From contig NZ_CP192738.1 of the NCBI RefSeq assembly GCF_050749805.1, forward strand, positions 6,014,001 to 6,078,000: a DNA stretch of 64,000 nucleotides, read 5' to 3'. A program made the position numbers and the translations under genes. This DNA is from Hahella sp018986435. GTDB taxonomy: Bacteria; Pseudomonadota; Gammaproteobacteria; Pseudomonadales; Oleiphilaceae. Positions within the stretch are counted from its first letter, which is position 1. Every line of letters begins with the position of its first letter. The notes beneath the pieces are model-generated. The model did not search any database, was not told the DNA's origin, and saw only the letters and a program-made list of their open reading frames with translations. Positions 9,170 through 18,762 of the stretch are shown here, in pieces.

Positions 9170-9942
9170 AATACCGTCCGCTTGGCGACACCGGCATCGA
9201 AGTCAGCCTGCTAGGTTTAGGCACGGTTAAACTGGGACGCGATCAAGGAGTAAAATACCCCACCGCCTTCAAAATTCCCGATGATCAGCAAGCTCTGGCG
9301 TTAATCGGTTTGGCGGAAGACTTGGGGGTAAACCTGATCGATACGGCGCCAGCCTACGGCTCCAGCGAGACCCGCCTGGGCCGACTACTGCAAGGTCGCC
9401 GCCAGCGCTGGGTGATTTGCAGCAAAGTGGGTGAAGAATTCGTTGACGGACAGTCCTATTTCAACTTCACGCCGGAACATACCCGAATGAGCGTCGAGCG
9501 TAGCCTGCAACGGCTGCGCACCGACTATATCGACATCGTGCTAATTCATTCCGATGGCGACGACATGGCGATTCTGCAGAAAGAAGGCACGCTGCAAGCC
9601 CTGGCGGAACTAAAGGCCAAAGGAATGATTCGCGCCATTGGGCTCTCCGGCAAGACGGTGGAGGGCGGCATTGCCGCTCTGCAACAAGGCGATGTCGCCA
9701 TGGTCACTTACAATCTGGAGCATCAGGAAGAAAAGCCCGTACTGGACTATGCGCAAGCGCATCAAAAGGGCGTTTTGATCAAAAAGGCGCTGGCCAGCGG
9801 CCATATCTGCGTCGGCCCCCATGAAGATCCCTTGCGGAAAAGCATGGAGTTCGTATTCGCCCATCCCGGCGTATCCAGCGCTATTATCGGCACCATCAAT
9901 CCTGAGCACTTCAAAGAGAACGTCCGCGCGCTACCTGTGTAA
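9166..9942 (+). CDS. Aldo/keto reductase
   Basis: A 258-residue NAD(P)H-dependent aldo/keto reductase. The family signature is intact: LGLGTVKLGRD near residue 14, NLIDTAPAYGSSE near 58 with catalytic Asp and Tyr, and SKVGEE near 84. IVLIHSDGDD near 125 has the conserved His, and the C-terminal SSAIIGTINPEH contacts the cofactor. It is shorter than the typical 300-330 residues. Its ATG at 9166 overlaps the stop of the FAD oxidoreductase (ATGA), indicating coupling. Substrate unknown. Confidence 0.88.
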   Translation: MKYRPLGDTGIEVSLLGLGTVKLGRDQGVKYPTAFKIPDDQQALALIGLAEDLGVNLIDTAPAYGSSETRLGRLLQGRRQRWVICSKVGEEFVDGQSYFNFTPEHTRMSVERSLQRLRTDYIDIVLIHSDGDDMAILQKEGTLQALAELKAKGMIRAIGLSGKTVEGGIAALQQGDVAMVTYNLEHQEEKPVLDYAQAHQKGVLIKKALASGHICVGPHEDPLRKSMEFVFAHPGVSSAIIGTINPEHFKENVRALPV

Positions 9943-9974
9943 CGATAGCGCGCGTCGTCGCCAATCGAATTTCC

Positions 9975-11024
9975 TTACCCCTGGGCCAGCAGGCTGCGCA
10001 AATCGATAATCGCCGCATTAGCTCTGGAGATGAAAGACGCCATGGTCAGCGAGTGGTTGGCGAGTACGCCAAAGCCGCTGCCGTTCAGAATGACCGGGCT
10101 CCACACAGATTCCTGAGTCGCCTCCAGCTCCACGATAATTTGACGCAGGCTGACAACCGCGTTCTTATCTCTCAGCACGTCGCCGAAGTCCACTTCAATG
10201 GCTTTGAGTATGTGAATCAACGCCCAAGCAGTGCCGCGCGCCTCATAAAAGACATCGTCGATCTCCAGCCAGGAAGTCTTCAACTCCACTTCACCCTGCC
10301 CCGGTGTGGACTGCTTCGCCGACTTGTCGCCAGCCAGCGCCATATCCAACTGCCGTTTGCCGACGCTTTCACTCAAGCGTTGCGACAAGCTGCCAAGACG
10401 CGTTTCCACATCAGACAGCCAGTTGCGCAGGTTATCCGCACGGGCGTAAAACTGAGCGTCAGGCTTGTTTGGATCAGACAAACGGTTCAGATAACTGCGC
10501 AGCGCTTTCAATCCGCGGCGGTATTCATCCTCAGTAGAAGGAATCACCCAGGAGCGGCTGTCAAAGTTAAACTGAGGCTCCGCCACCGTCAGGTCGCGGT
10601 CTTCCGTCGACTGACTTTGAGAACGGCTGATATCTTTACGCAAGGCGCGGCTCAGGTCTCTGACTTGCACCAGCACGCCATATTCCCAATGGGAAATGTT
10701 GTCCAACCATAGGCCGGGAGGGAATACGTCGTTGGAAATATAACCGCCGGGCTTTTCCAGTAAGGTATCGACCAGGGTGATAAGCGTCGCCGTAGTCGTA
10801 CTGCCGACGACCAGCGGGCGGTTCTGATCCGTCACCACGCTCCTGGCTTTGGGGCCCACCTCAAATAGCTCTGGTTCAGAGCTCCAGTACCAACCCACAA
10901 ATAATGCGGCGACTAAATATACGCCCAGAGCGCCGCCAATCAATTTAGCCAAAAAAACACCTCCCACGTAATCGCCGAGTTCTTCTCCGCGTTCATTAAA
11001 AAAGTCTTTTATCGCCTGCCACAT
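9975..11024 (-). CDS. DUF2333 family inner-membrane protein
   Basis: A 349-residue protein with a single N-terminal membrane segment (residues about 33-50, around GGALGVYLVAALFVGWYW) and a large, probably periplasmic, helical domain. The sequence matches the gammaproteobacterial DUF2333 family, whose function is unknown. The ATG at 11024 is chosen because GAGGAG lies 11 bases upstream; a TTG seven codons earlier would overlap that site. It lies 38 bases downstream of the LapD-like gene on the same strand, so the two are likely cotranscribed. That suggests a shared envelope or surface role (inference). Confidence 0.78.
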   Translation of the reverse strand: MWQAIKDFFNERGEELGDYVGGVFLAKLIGGALGVYLVAALFVGWYWSSEPELFEVGPKARSVVTDQNRPLVVGSTTTATLITLVDTLLEKPGGYISNDVFPPGLWLDNISHWEYGVLVQVRDLSRALRKDISRSQSQSTEDRDLTVAEPQFNFDSRSWVIPSTEDEYRRGLKALRSYLNRLSDPNKPDAQFYARADNLRNWLSDVETRLGSLSQRLSESVGKRQLDMALAGDKSAKQSTPGQGEVELKTSWLEIDDVFYEARGTAWALIHILKAIEVDFGDVLRDKNAVVSLRQIIVELEATQESVWSPVILNGSGFGVLANHSLTMASFISRANAAIIDLRSLLAQG

Positions 11025-11062
11025 AGATATTGCCGCTCCTCGCAATCTTCAAGCTCCGCCGC

Positions 11063-13066
11063 TCACGGCGCCGCCATATGTGGCGGGCTCTCCTGAGGCC
11101 GAAAGAGATAATATCCCATTGCGCCGTCCACCCCGAGCTGCACCAGACTGTCCCAGTCGTCCTGGGACTCGACGCCCACACCAATGACTTTAATGGCCTG
11201 TGAGTGCGCAATCTGCACGATGGAGCGCAAATAAAACTGATGCCCCTGATCTTTGTGAATATTTTTCACCAGACCGGGGTCGATTTTGATCATGTCCACC
11301 GGACAACTTTTCAAATATCCGAACGGCATACCGGTGGATCCGAATCGGCTGATGACGATACGGAAAGCCAGTTCATTACGCAACTGTAACAGACGATCAA
11401 ACCCCGCCCAGGCCGCCTGCAAGGCGTGCTCGGAAACCTCCAGCAGCAAGCGCGGACATTGCGCGGAAAAACGATGCAATATCGCGCTAGCCAGATCAGC
11501 GAACTCAGCCGACTGCATACTGGATACCGCCAGACTGACGCAAAATGCAGCATCCTCATGATGCTCCGTCAGCCTTGTCAGCGCATCTTCCAGCACTTGC
11601 GCATCCACTTTCAGCGCCAGATTAAAGCGGTCCGCCATAGGAAGAAATTCCGCCGCCGCCAGCACTCTGCCCTCCATGTTCATGCGCACCAGCGCCTGAT
11701 GGAACAGGAAGCTCCGAGAGTCGTCGCTCAGAACAGGCTGAAAGTGTAAATAAAACCCTTTGTCCGCCAGCGTCGACAACAAGAGGGATTGCCACTCCGT
11801 CGCCGTAAGCGGCTTCTGACCCGCTTCTCGCCCGCTGCTGCGCCCTTTGCGCCACGCATTCGTGCAGGATTTTTGCGCCACCCGCATCGCGAAGTCCGCC
11901 ACCGACAACACCTGCGCCAAGGGAGTACGCCCCTCTGTATTGACTAACCCGATGTGCAGACGATTGGAGCCGCCCCAATTCTTAATCAACGGCAGCGATG
12001 TCAATCTTTCCAGCAAGCGCTCCGCCACAGCTTCCGCACGACTGTCCGTCAGACCACTGAGAAATACGGTGAAGCAACCGCCGCCACGGCGGCCCACATA
12101 ACTGCCGATATGCGACAGGCATTCGTCATGGATGACTTCCGCCATCTGCTTGAGCAGCGCATCCCCCTGCTCTCTTCCAAACTGATCGTTGTACTCAGAC
12201 AAACCTGACAGCTGCGCCAACAGCAGCGCGCCGACACTGTCACCATCATCTCCCGCCAGAGCCGCCTGTAAGCGATTATCAAAGGACTGTCGGTTCAGCA
12301 CGCCAGTGACGGAATCCAACAACGCCAGTTTGCGCAGCGACTCAATGGTGGCCACCTGCTCTTCGAATGAGCGTCGCAAATGGTCCGCCATGCTGTTTAC
12401 CGCCAACGTGACTTTCGCCAATTCCCGAGTGCCCGGAATCGGCAGTGAGACATCGAAATGCTTATCTTCAATTCGATGCGCAGCTTGCTCCAGCCGCTGC
12501 AAAGGGCGCAGCAGACTGCTCAACAGTAAATGGAAAGCCGCAAATGCAAAGACGGTGACGACCGCAAACCAGGCCAGTTGATTACGCAGCGTCGCCCATA
12601 GTTCTCGATAGGCGATGCCCGGATCGCTTTGCACCATCAAACGCCCAACCGGGCGCCAACCAGCGATCACTTCCGCCTCACCTACCGGCGCCTGCAGATC
12701 GAGCCAGCGCACAAACCATTTGGGCACGCCTTCCAGATCCTTGGAGCTGGTTCGCGCCACGACCGAGCGTCCTTCTTGATCTAAAATACGAATACCCTGA
12801 TAAGCGCCTGAGTCAAAGATGGCGTCCACCATGGAAGACGCAACCACCCAATCCTGCGGGTCCGCCACATGAGAAACGGATAAACCCAACGAGGTGGCGG
12901 AGTCTCTGGCGTGAGACTGTAGCTGATCCTGCAGGTACAACTTCTTCTGCCACAAATTAAGGCCGAACACGCCCCCTAACAAAATTAACAGCATCGTGGA
13001 GATCAGGCCCAGCATCAGCACTTTGATCGATCGTTTGTCACGCAATGCTTTATTATTATCAATCAT
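11063..13066 (-). CDS. LapD-like c-di-GMP receptor with degenerate GGDEF and EAL domains
   Basis: A 667-residue inner-membrane protein. It has TM1 at about 14-38, a periplasmic LapD/MoxY N-terminal-type domain to about 155, TM2 at about 158-180, then HAMP, GGDEF (about 255-410) and EAL (about 425-660). The cyclase motif reads GGGCF instead of GGDEF and the phosphodiesterase motif reads QAL instead of EAL, so neither activity is expected. That is the pattern of LapD, which binds c-di-GMP and sequesters the periplasmic protease LapG to retain surface adhesins. No lapG is nearby. The ATG at 13066 (GGAG upstream) is preferred over a GTG eight codons earlier. A DUF2333 gene follows. Confidence 0.85.
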   Translation of the reverse strand: MIDNNKALRDKRSIKVLMLGLISTMLLILLGGVFGLNLWQKKLYLQDQLQSHARDSATSLGLSVSHVADPQDWVVASSMVDAIFDSGAYQGIRILDQEGRSVVARTSSKDLEGVPKWFVRWLDLQAPVGEAEVIAGWRPVGRLMVQSDPGIAYRELWATLRNQLAWFAVVTVFAFAAFHLLLSSLLRPLQRLEQAAHRIEDKHFDVSLPIPGTRELAKVTLAVNSMADHLRRSFEEQVATIESLRKLALLDSVTGVLNRQSFDNRLQAALAGDDGDSVGALLLAQLSGLSEYNDQFGREQGDALLKQMAEVIHDECLSHIGSYVGRRGGGCFTVFLSGLTDSRAEAVAERLLERLTSLPLIKNWGGSNRLHIGLVNTEGRTPLAQVLSVADFAMRVAQKSCTNAWRKGRSSGREAGQKPLTATEWQSLLLSTLADKGFYLHFQPVLSDDSRSFLFHQALVRMNMEGRVLAAAEFLPMADRFNLALKVDAQVLEDALTRLTEHHEDAAFCVSLAVSSMQSAEFADLASAILHRFSAQCPRLLLEVSEHALQAAWAGFDRLLQLRNELAFRIVISRFGSTGMPFGYLKSCPVDMIKIDPGLVKNIHKDQGHQFYLRSIVQIAHSQAIKVIGVGVESQDDWDSLVQLGVDGAMGYYLFRPQESPPHMAAP

Positions 13067-13328
13067 GGCGACTCCGTCGGATTTGATCACAGATTCAGCG
13101 CTTTCCGCTCAAACCACCCGCAGTTGACGCTTAAAGGTTTGCGCTACTACACAAATGCACAAGAATTTACATACACATACAGTTTACGACTATATTTAAA
13201 TAAAATTGCCAAACTATACTGAAACTTATATCAATACGTCCTGGCTTGAATTTTGTACTTGTAAATCAGGCGCATAGAAGAAAGAAAAACTGGTTGCAAC
13301 CACTAATGGAAGCGGATTTACCCTCTCT

Positions 13329-14945
13329 ATGACCATAGAAAGTCAACGGGACAAACTCAAGCAGCACTTCGCCGGTCGCGTAACGACGCAGGCGCGCATT
13401 GTCCTGGAAGCATGGCAACAGCTGAAGCAAAGGAACTGGCAGGACAAACAGTGGTTTTCCGATTTCCAACTTGCAACCGATAAATTAGGTCGTTACGCAG
13501 CCCGTTTCGACATGACGGATCATCTGTGTATCGCACAGTCGATCAACACCAGCCTCAAGAGCATCAGCCTGCGTAAAACCCCTGTTACTACCGCAGATAT
13601 TCTCGCAGTGGAGCAGCAGGTCATGCAGCTGGCGACCGTCACCCAGCGCAAAACCGATCGCAAAGACAGCAGCGCCAACCGAACCTATCTACGATCACCG
13701 ATCTATCTGGCCCTGAATCAGAAAGATCTGGCGCAGCGCATCGCTCAACAAATGCAGTTTTTTGGTTTTCGCGGCGAATTGTATTCAACTCACGACACCC
13801 TGCAGGCGGCAACCCAGAAAAACAAACCTGAAACCATGATTGTCGACGTGGACTTTGGCGGCGAGAAAAACGCCGGCATCGAGCTGATCAAGCGTATCCA
13901 GGGCAATCATGAGACGCCTATTCCGGTCATGTTCATCTGCCCTCGCGAGGGCGACATCAAGACTCGCCTCGAAGCAGCGCGTTGCGGAGGCGAAGAGTTT
14001 GTAGAGCGCACCCTGGACGCGGCGCAGCTTATCGAGAAAGTGGAGACTTACACTCGCTCCAGCGCCCATGATCCCTACCGCATCATGGTGGTGGACGACT
14101 CCAGAGCCCAGGCCGCGTTTATGGAAAGCACCCTGCGCAAAGCGGGCATGACCGCCAAGATCATCACCGACCCGATGCAGGTTTTAATTGCCTTGGAAGA
14201 GTTCTCCCCAGAAATCATCATCATGGACATGTACATGCCGGGTTGCACTGGAACTGAGCTGGCCAAAGTGATTCGGCAGCAGGACAAGTTCGTCAGCGTC
14301 CCTATTATTTATCTGTCCGCGGAAGACGACATCAACAAGCAGTTGCACGCGATGAGCCTCGGCGGTGACGATTTCCTGGTGAAACCGATCAATCCTCGAC
14401 ACCTGATCGCCACTATTCACAACCGCGGGCGGCGCGCGCGCACCTTGCACGCCATGATGATCCGCGACAGCCTGACTGGACTCTATAACCATACCCATAC
14501 GCTGAATCTGCTCAGCATGGAGATCAACAAGGCCAATCAGACAGGCGAGCCTCTCAGCTTCGCCATGATGGACATTGATTACTTCAAGCGCATCAACGAC
14601 ACCCATGGCCACCCCGTTGGCGACAGAGTGTTGAAGAGCATGTCGCTATTCCTCAAGCAGCGGCTGCGCAAGACCGACCATATTGGCCGTTACGGTGGAG
14701 AAGAGTTCGCCGTCGTGCTCCCTAATACCGATGAGTGCGACGCCAAGAATATGATGAACGACATTCGCGAACGTTTCGGAGAACTGATGCACCCCACCGA
14801 GGAGGACACATTCAAAGTGACGTTCAGCTGCGGTATCGCCGCCTATCAGGCTGGCAACACCCAGCAGGTGCTGGCGCAAAAGGCGGATAAAGCGTTGTAT
14901 GAAGCCAAACACGCGGGCCGAAACTGCGTGAAGGTGTTCAGATAG
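13329..14945 (+). CDS. Response regulator diguanylate cyclase (REC-REC-GGDEF)
   Basis: A 538-residue cytoplasmic regulator. Residues 1-110 are helical and may be an Hpt-like or dimerisation region. REC1 spans about 120-235 and is divergent. REC2 (about 252-370) has the intact DDS acidic pair, phospho-acceptor Asp300 in IIIMDMYMPG and the KPINP lysine. The C-terminal GGDEF domain carries GGEEF at about 456 with an RKTD inhibitory site five residues upstream. It should therefore make c-di-GMP under product feedback, controlled by phosphorylation. No histidine kinase is adjacent. The second such architecture in this window (31556-32812) lacks the inhibitory site. Confidence 0.9.
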   Translation: MTIESQRDKLKQHFAGRVTTQARIVLEAWQQLKQRNWQDKQWFSDFQLATDKLGRYAARFDMTDHLCIAQSINTSLKSISLRKTPVTTADILAVEQQVMQLATVTQRKTDRKDSSANRTYLRSPIYLALNQKDLAQRIAQQMQFFGFRGELYSTHDTLQAATQKNKPETMIVDVDFGGEKNAGIELIKRIQGNHETPIPVMFICPREGDIKTRLEAARCGGEEFVERTLDAAQLIEKVETYTRSSAHDPYRIMVVDDSRAQAAFMESTLRKAGMTAKIITDPMQVLIALEEFSPEIIIMDMYMPGCTGTELAKVIRQQDKFVSVPIIYLSAEDDINKQLHAMSLGGDDFLVKPINPRHLIATIHNRGRRARTLHAMMIRDSLTGLYNHTHTLNLLSMEINKANQTGEPLSFAMMDIDYFKRINDTHGHPVGDRVLKSMSLFLKQRLRKTDHIGRYGGEEFAVVLPNTDECDAKNMMNDIRERFGELMHPTEEDTFKVTFSCGIAAYQAGNTQQVLAQKADKALYEAKHAGRNCVKVFR

Positions 14946-15287
14946 GTTCAGAGGCCCGGAATTGGCCGGTTTCCAGCCATCGTGGAAACCGCCTACAACA
15001 ATGCGCTTATTGTGTTTTAAACCGAAGTATCAAAAATAGTTCACAGGACCGGGTTAAATTGCCACTGTCGCCGTTATCATGACGGTGACGTAAAAGCTCC
15101 CGCCAAGTCTGCGAAACGCCCTGTTTTTTCTGGGAAAATCGCACCTATTCCCACAGCTCCAGCGCTACTACCAAAGTATGACCGCAAACTGCGGCAATCT
15201 GCTTGAATATAGTAGACAAAAGAGTCAAACTTCCGAAATCTTGCTTTAATTACACCTTAAATATCCGACATATAAGGACAAGACGCC
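14946..15287. other. Intergenic region with inverted repeat upstream of aroQ
   Basis: 342 bases. A 9-bp perfect stem, CGGTTTCCA/TGGAAACCG at 14967-14991 with a 7-base loop, follows the cyclase gene but has no T-run, so termination is uncertain. The last 120 bases are AT-rich and should hold the aroQ promoter. No clear -35/-10 pair, RNA gene or ORF was recognised. Confidence 0.5.
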
Positions 15288-15731
15288 ATGGCAAGCATTC
15301 TAGTGTTGCACGGCCCTAATTTGAACTTATTGGGAACGCGCGAACCGGAAATTTATGGCGCAGAAACCTTGGACGATATTAATTTCCGCCTGACGGAAAT
15401 CGCCAGGCAGGCAGGCCACCATCTGCTGACGCTGCAAAGCAATGCAGAGTACGAACTGATTGATCGCATCCATGAAGCCAAGAAAGAAGGCGTGGACTTC
15501 ATCATTATCAATCCAGCGGCCTTTACCCATACCAGCGTGGCGCTACGCGACGCCCTTCTTGGTGTCGGCATTCCTTTTATTGAGACGCATTTGTCCAATG
15601 TGCACGCCCGCGAGGCGTTCCGCCACCATTCCTATTTCTCCGATGTCGCCGTCGGTGTGATATGCGGATTCGGCAGCCAGAGTTACGAACTCGCTTTACA
15701 GGCCGCCTTTTCAAAGATTACCGGAAAATAA
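15288..15731 (+). CDS. aroQ: 3-dehydroquinate dehydratase, type II
   Basis: A 147-residue type II dehydroquinase that catalyses the third step of the shikimate pathway. The signature VLHGPNLNLLGTREPEIYG near residue 6 contains the catalytic Arg and Tyr. NPAAFTHTSVALRDAL near 76 and VHAREAFRHHS near 103 contain the conserved active-site Asn and His. AAGGAC precedes the ATG. It is followed after 13 bases by accB, the usual aroQ-accB-accC arrangement of many gammaproteobacteria. Confidence 0.97.
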   Translation: MASILVLHGPNLNLLGTREPEIYGAETLDDINFRLTEIARQAGHHLLTLQSNAEYELIDRIHEAKKEGVDFIIINPAAFTHTSVALRDALLGVGIPFIETHLSNVHAREAFRHHSYFSDVAVGVICGFGSQSYELALQAAFSKITGK

Positions 15732-15744
15732 ATTACGAGAGCCT

Positions 15745-16203
15745 ATGATGGATATCAGAAAAGTAAAAAAACTTATTGAACTGATTGAAGAATCAGACAT
15801 CGCCGAAATCGAAATTAAAGAAGGCGATGATTCCGTACGCATCAGCCGCCGTCTGGCCGGCGCCGAGCCTGTGTACGTCACTTCTGCGGCAGTAGAAGCG
15901 CGCCCTGCGGCGGCCCCCTTGGCTGCGACCGCTCCTGCTGCGGAAGCAGACGCCGGACCACAATATAACGGCCATCTGGTCAAGTCCCCCATGGTTGGCA
16001 CCTTCTACCGTGCGCCATCGCCCTCCGCGCCAGTGTTCGCTGAAGTTGGACAAACCGTCAAAGCCGGCGACGTACTGTGCATTGTCGAAGCAATGAAGAT
16101 GATGAACCAGATTGAAGCGGACAAGTCCGGCACAGTTGAAGCCATTCTGGTGGAAAATGGACAACCGGTGGAGTTTGACCAGCCGCTGTTCTCGATTGTT
16201 TAA
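15745..16203 (+). CDS. accB: Biotin carboxyl carrier protein of acetyl-CoA carboxylase
   Basis: A 152-residue BCCP. It has an N-terminal segment (MDIRKVKKLIELIEESDIAE), an Ala/Pro-rich linker at about 48-72 and a C-terminal biotinyl domain with EAMKMMN, where Lys118 is the biotinylation site. The protein carries carboxybiotin between AccC and the carboxyltransferase at the first committed step of fatty acid synthesis. Two adjacent ATG codons (15745 and 15748) are both plausible starts. accC follows after 91 bases that contain two hairpins. Confidence 0.97.
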   Translation: MMDIRKVKKLIELIEESDIAEIEIKEGDDSVRISRRLAGAEPVYVTSAAVEARPAAAPLAATAPAAEADAGPQYNGHLVKSPMVGTFYRAPSPSAPVFAEVGQTVKAGDVLCIVEAMKMMNQIEADKSGTVEAILVENGQPVEFDQPLFSIV

Positions 16204-16267
16204 GAGTCCCTATCCGGACTCTTCCCGCCCAGCGGGACATCCTGATCATTCCGGCGCAAGCCGGACG
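16202..16267 (+). promoter_or_regulatory. Two hairpins between accB and accC
   Basis: AAGAGTCC/GGACTCTT (16202-16223) overlaps the accB stop codon. A second, TCCGGC/GCCGGA, lies at about 16250-16265, followed within 20 bases by a run of seven T. They could attenuate or stabilise the accBC message; no function is shown. Confidence 0.45.
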
Positions 16268-16294
16268 GCAATGTTTTTTTAGGGTACTCCTACC

Positions 16295-17635
16295 ATGTTG
16301 GAAAAAGTGCTTATCGCCAACCGAGGCGAAATTGCGTTACGCATCCTGCGCGCCTGCAAAGAGTTAGGCATTAATACCGTAGCGGTGCACTCAAGCGTGG
16401 ATCGCGACCTGATGCATGTACGGCTGGCGGACGAGTCAGTCTGTATCGGCCCGAACAGCCCCACAGACAGCTACCTGAACATCCCCGCCATTATCAGCGC
16501 AGCGGAAGTAACGGACAGCGTGGGCATTCACCCAGGCTACGGTTTTCTGGCGGAAAACGCCGATTTCGCCGAGCAGGTGGAAAAAAGCGGCTTCGTCTTT
16601 ATCGGTCCCAAGCCAGACACCATCCGCCTGATGGGCAACAAAGTTTCCGCCATCCAGGCCATGCGTAAAGCGGGCGTGCCGACAGTACCGGGCTCTGACG
16701 GCCCCATCACTGAAGACAAAGAACGTACGCTGGAAGTCGCTCGTAAAATCGGCTACCCAGTCATCATCAAGGCCGCTTCCGGTGGTGGCGGACGCGGTAT
16801 GCAGGTGGTCAACAGCGAAGCTGCGCTGCTTAACGCCATCCAATTGACGCAAAGCGAAGCCAAGGCCGCTTTTGGCGACCCCACTGTTTATTTGGAAAAG
16901 TTCCTCGACCGTCCCCGCCACATTGAAGTACAGGTGCTGGCTGACGGACAGGGCAACGTTATCCACCTGGGCGACCGCGACTGCTCCCTGCAGCGCCGCC
17001 ACCAGAAAGTTCTGGAGGAAGCCCCAGCGCCGGACGTTGATCCTGAAGCCCGCGCCGCCACACTGAACTCCTGTGTGCAGGCTTGTCTGGACATCGGTTA
17101 CCGTGGCGCAGGTACATTCGAGTTCCTGTACCAGGACGGGCGTTTTTACTTCATTGAGATGAACACGCGCGTTCAGGTTGAGCATCCTGTATCAGAGATG
17201 ATCACTGGCGTAGATATCGTGAAAGAGCAGTTACGCATCGCCGCTGGCATGCCTCTGTCCATCAAGCAGGAAGACATCCAGTTCCGCGGTCACGCCATCG
17301 AGTGTCGCATCAACGCGGAAGATCCACGCACCTTCGCTCCCAGTCCCGGGACCGTCACGCATTACCACGCGCCAGGCGGCAACGGCGTGCGTGTTGACTC
17401 CCATTTATATAGCGGATATAAGGTTCCCCCTTATTACGACTCACTGATCGGCAAGGTGATTTGCTGGGGCTCCAACCGCAACAACGCACTGGATCGCATG
17501 AACAATGCTCTGGACGAAATGCTGGTGGAAGGCATCAAAACCAATATTCCTCTGCACCGCCGGTTAGTGACCGACGCAGGCGTACGCCGTATGGAGTACA
17601 CCATTCACTATCTGGAAAAGCTGTTAAAAGCTTGA
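16295..17635 (+). CDS. accC: Biotin carboxylase subunit of acetyl-CoA carboxylase
   Basis: A 446-residue ATP-grasp enzyme that carboxylates biotin on AccB using ATP and bicarbonate. Diagnostic segments include ANRGEIALRILRAC at the N-terminus, HPGYGFLAENADFAE near 74 and the glycine-rich ATP loop KAASGGGGRGM near 160. RDCSLQRRHQKVLEEAP near 229, with the catalytic region, and EMNTRVQVEHPVSE near 288 follow. Length matches E. coli AccC (449). Cotranscribed with accB. prmA follows after 14 bases. Confidence 0.98.
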   Translation: MLEKVLIANRGEIALRILRACKELGINTVAVHSSVDRDLMHVRLADESVCIGPNSPTDSYLNIPAIISAAEVTDSVGIHPGYGFLAENADFAEQVEKSGFVFIGPKPDTIRLMGNKVSAIQAMRKAGVPTVPGSDGPITEDKERTLEVARKIGYPVIIKAASGGGGRGMQVVNSEAALLNAIQLTQSEAKAAFGDPTVYLEKFLDRPRHIEVQVLADGQGNVIHLGDRDCSLQRRHQKVLEEAPAPDVDPEARAATLNSCVQACLDIGYRGAGTFEFLYQDGRFYFIEMNTRVQVEHPVSEMITGVDIVKEQLRIAAGMPLSIKQEDIQFRGHAIECRINAEDPRTFAPSPGTVTHYHAPGGNGVRVDSHLYSGYKVPPYYDSLIGKVICWGSNRNNALDRMNNALDEMLVEGIKTNIPLHRRLVTDAGVRRMEYTIHYLEKLLKA

Positions 17636-17649
17636 TTTGAGGAACACAG

Positions 17650-18528
17650 GTGTCCTGGTTACAAGTAAAAGTCTTAACTGATGAAGCCGGGGCGGCCGCT
17701 CTGGAGCAGATTTTCGAGGGCCTTGGCGCCCTCTCCGTCACCATGCTCGACGCCGCCGACGATCCCGTCCTTGAGCCTGACCTTGGAACCACGCCCCTGT
17801 GGCGCAACACTCAGGTCGTCGCGCTTTTCAGCGCGGACACCAGCGCAGAAATGGTCCGTGAGCAATTGGAGCGTAATCAGATTGCGGCGGCGGACATTGA
17901 GTGCGAAGTCATTGAAGACCGCGACTGGGAAAGGGAGTGGATGACCCACTTCCACCCCATGCGCTTTGGCTCCCGGCTTTGGATTTGTCCAAGCTGGGGA
18001 GAGCCCGAAGATCCAAACGGCGTCAACCTATTGCTCGACCCCGGATTGGCTTTTGGAACCGGTACTCACCCCACAACCGCGCTTTGCCTCACATGGCTGG
18101 ATAGCCAGAAGCTGCAAGGCAAGCAGGTTATCGACTTTGGCTGCGGCTCCGGCGTACTCGCCATCGCCGCCTTATTGTTGGGAGCGGATCACGCCACCGG
18201 CACGGATATCGACCCTCAGGCTCTGGAGGCCAGTCGCGACAACGCCGAGCGCAATAGCGTCAGCGAAGGTCTGACTCTGCACTTCCCAGAAAAAATGCCG
18301 GAGATGCAGGCGGAAGTCGTTATCGCCAATATCCTGGCGAATCCCCTGATAAGTCTGGCGCCCAAACTGGCGGCGCTTACCCTGCCCGGCGGCTCCATCG
18401 CTCTGTCCGGCATACTGAAAGATCAGGAAGAAGCTGTGGCGGAAGCGTACCGCAATTACTTCGAACTGGACCCCACCGAGTACAAAGAGGACTGGGTCCT
18501 GATCAGTGGTAGACGCCTGCCTTATTGA
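17650..18528 (+). CDS. prmA: Ribosomal protein L11 methyltransferase
   Basis: A 292-residue SAM-dependent methyltransferase that trimethylates ribosomal protein L11. The N-terminal substrate-recognition domain (about 1-95) is followed by LDPGLAFGTGTHPTT near 132, motif I VIDFGCGSGVLAIAAL near 160 and ANILANPL near 222. These features distinguish PrmA from other methyltransferases. The start is GTG with GAGGAAC upstream. Fourteen bases after accC, so probably in the same transcript. Confidence 0.95.
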   Translation: MSWLQVKVLTDEAGAAALEQIFEGLGALSVTMLDAADDPVLEPDLGTTPLWRNTQVVALFSADTSAEMVREQLERNQIAAADIECEVIEDRDWEREWMTHFHPMRFGSRLWICPSWGEPEDPNGVNLLLDPGLAFGTGTHPTTALCLTWLDSQKLQGKQVIDFGCGSGVLAIAALLLGADHATGTDIDPQALEASRDNAERNSVSEGLTLHFPEKMPEMQAEVVIANILANPLISLAPKLAALTLPGGSIALSGILKDQEEAVAEAYRNYFELDPTEYKEDWVLISGRRLPY

Positions 18529-18762
18529 TCGCCAATCCGGCGTCTTTTTCAAGGCGCCGGTTAGCCACTCCCGCGATAGACAGCCCCCCTCCGCTAGGCG
18601 ACAATGGAGCGCAAAGTTGCTCTTGCAAATAGGGAACAATTCATTCATTTTTAAACAACTTTGTGAATGTGCGACGATCTCGGCGCCCCATTTGCAGGAA
18701 CACCCCTAACATAGAGTTGGTCTACATTTAACTACTGACGCAGTTTTTTTCCAGGAGGCGTT

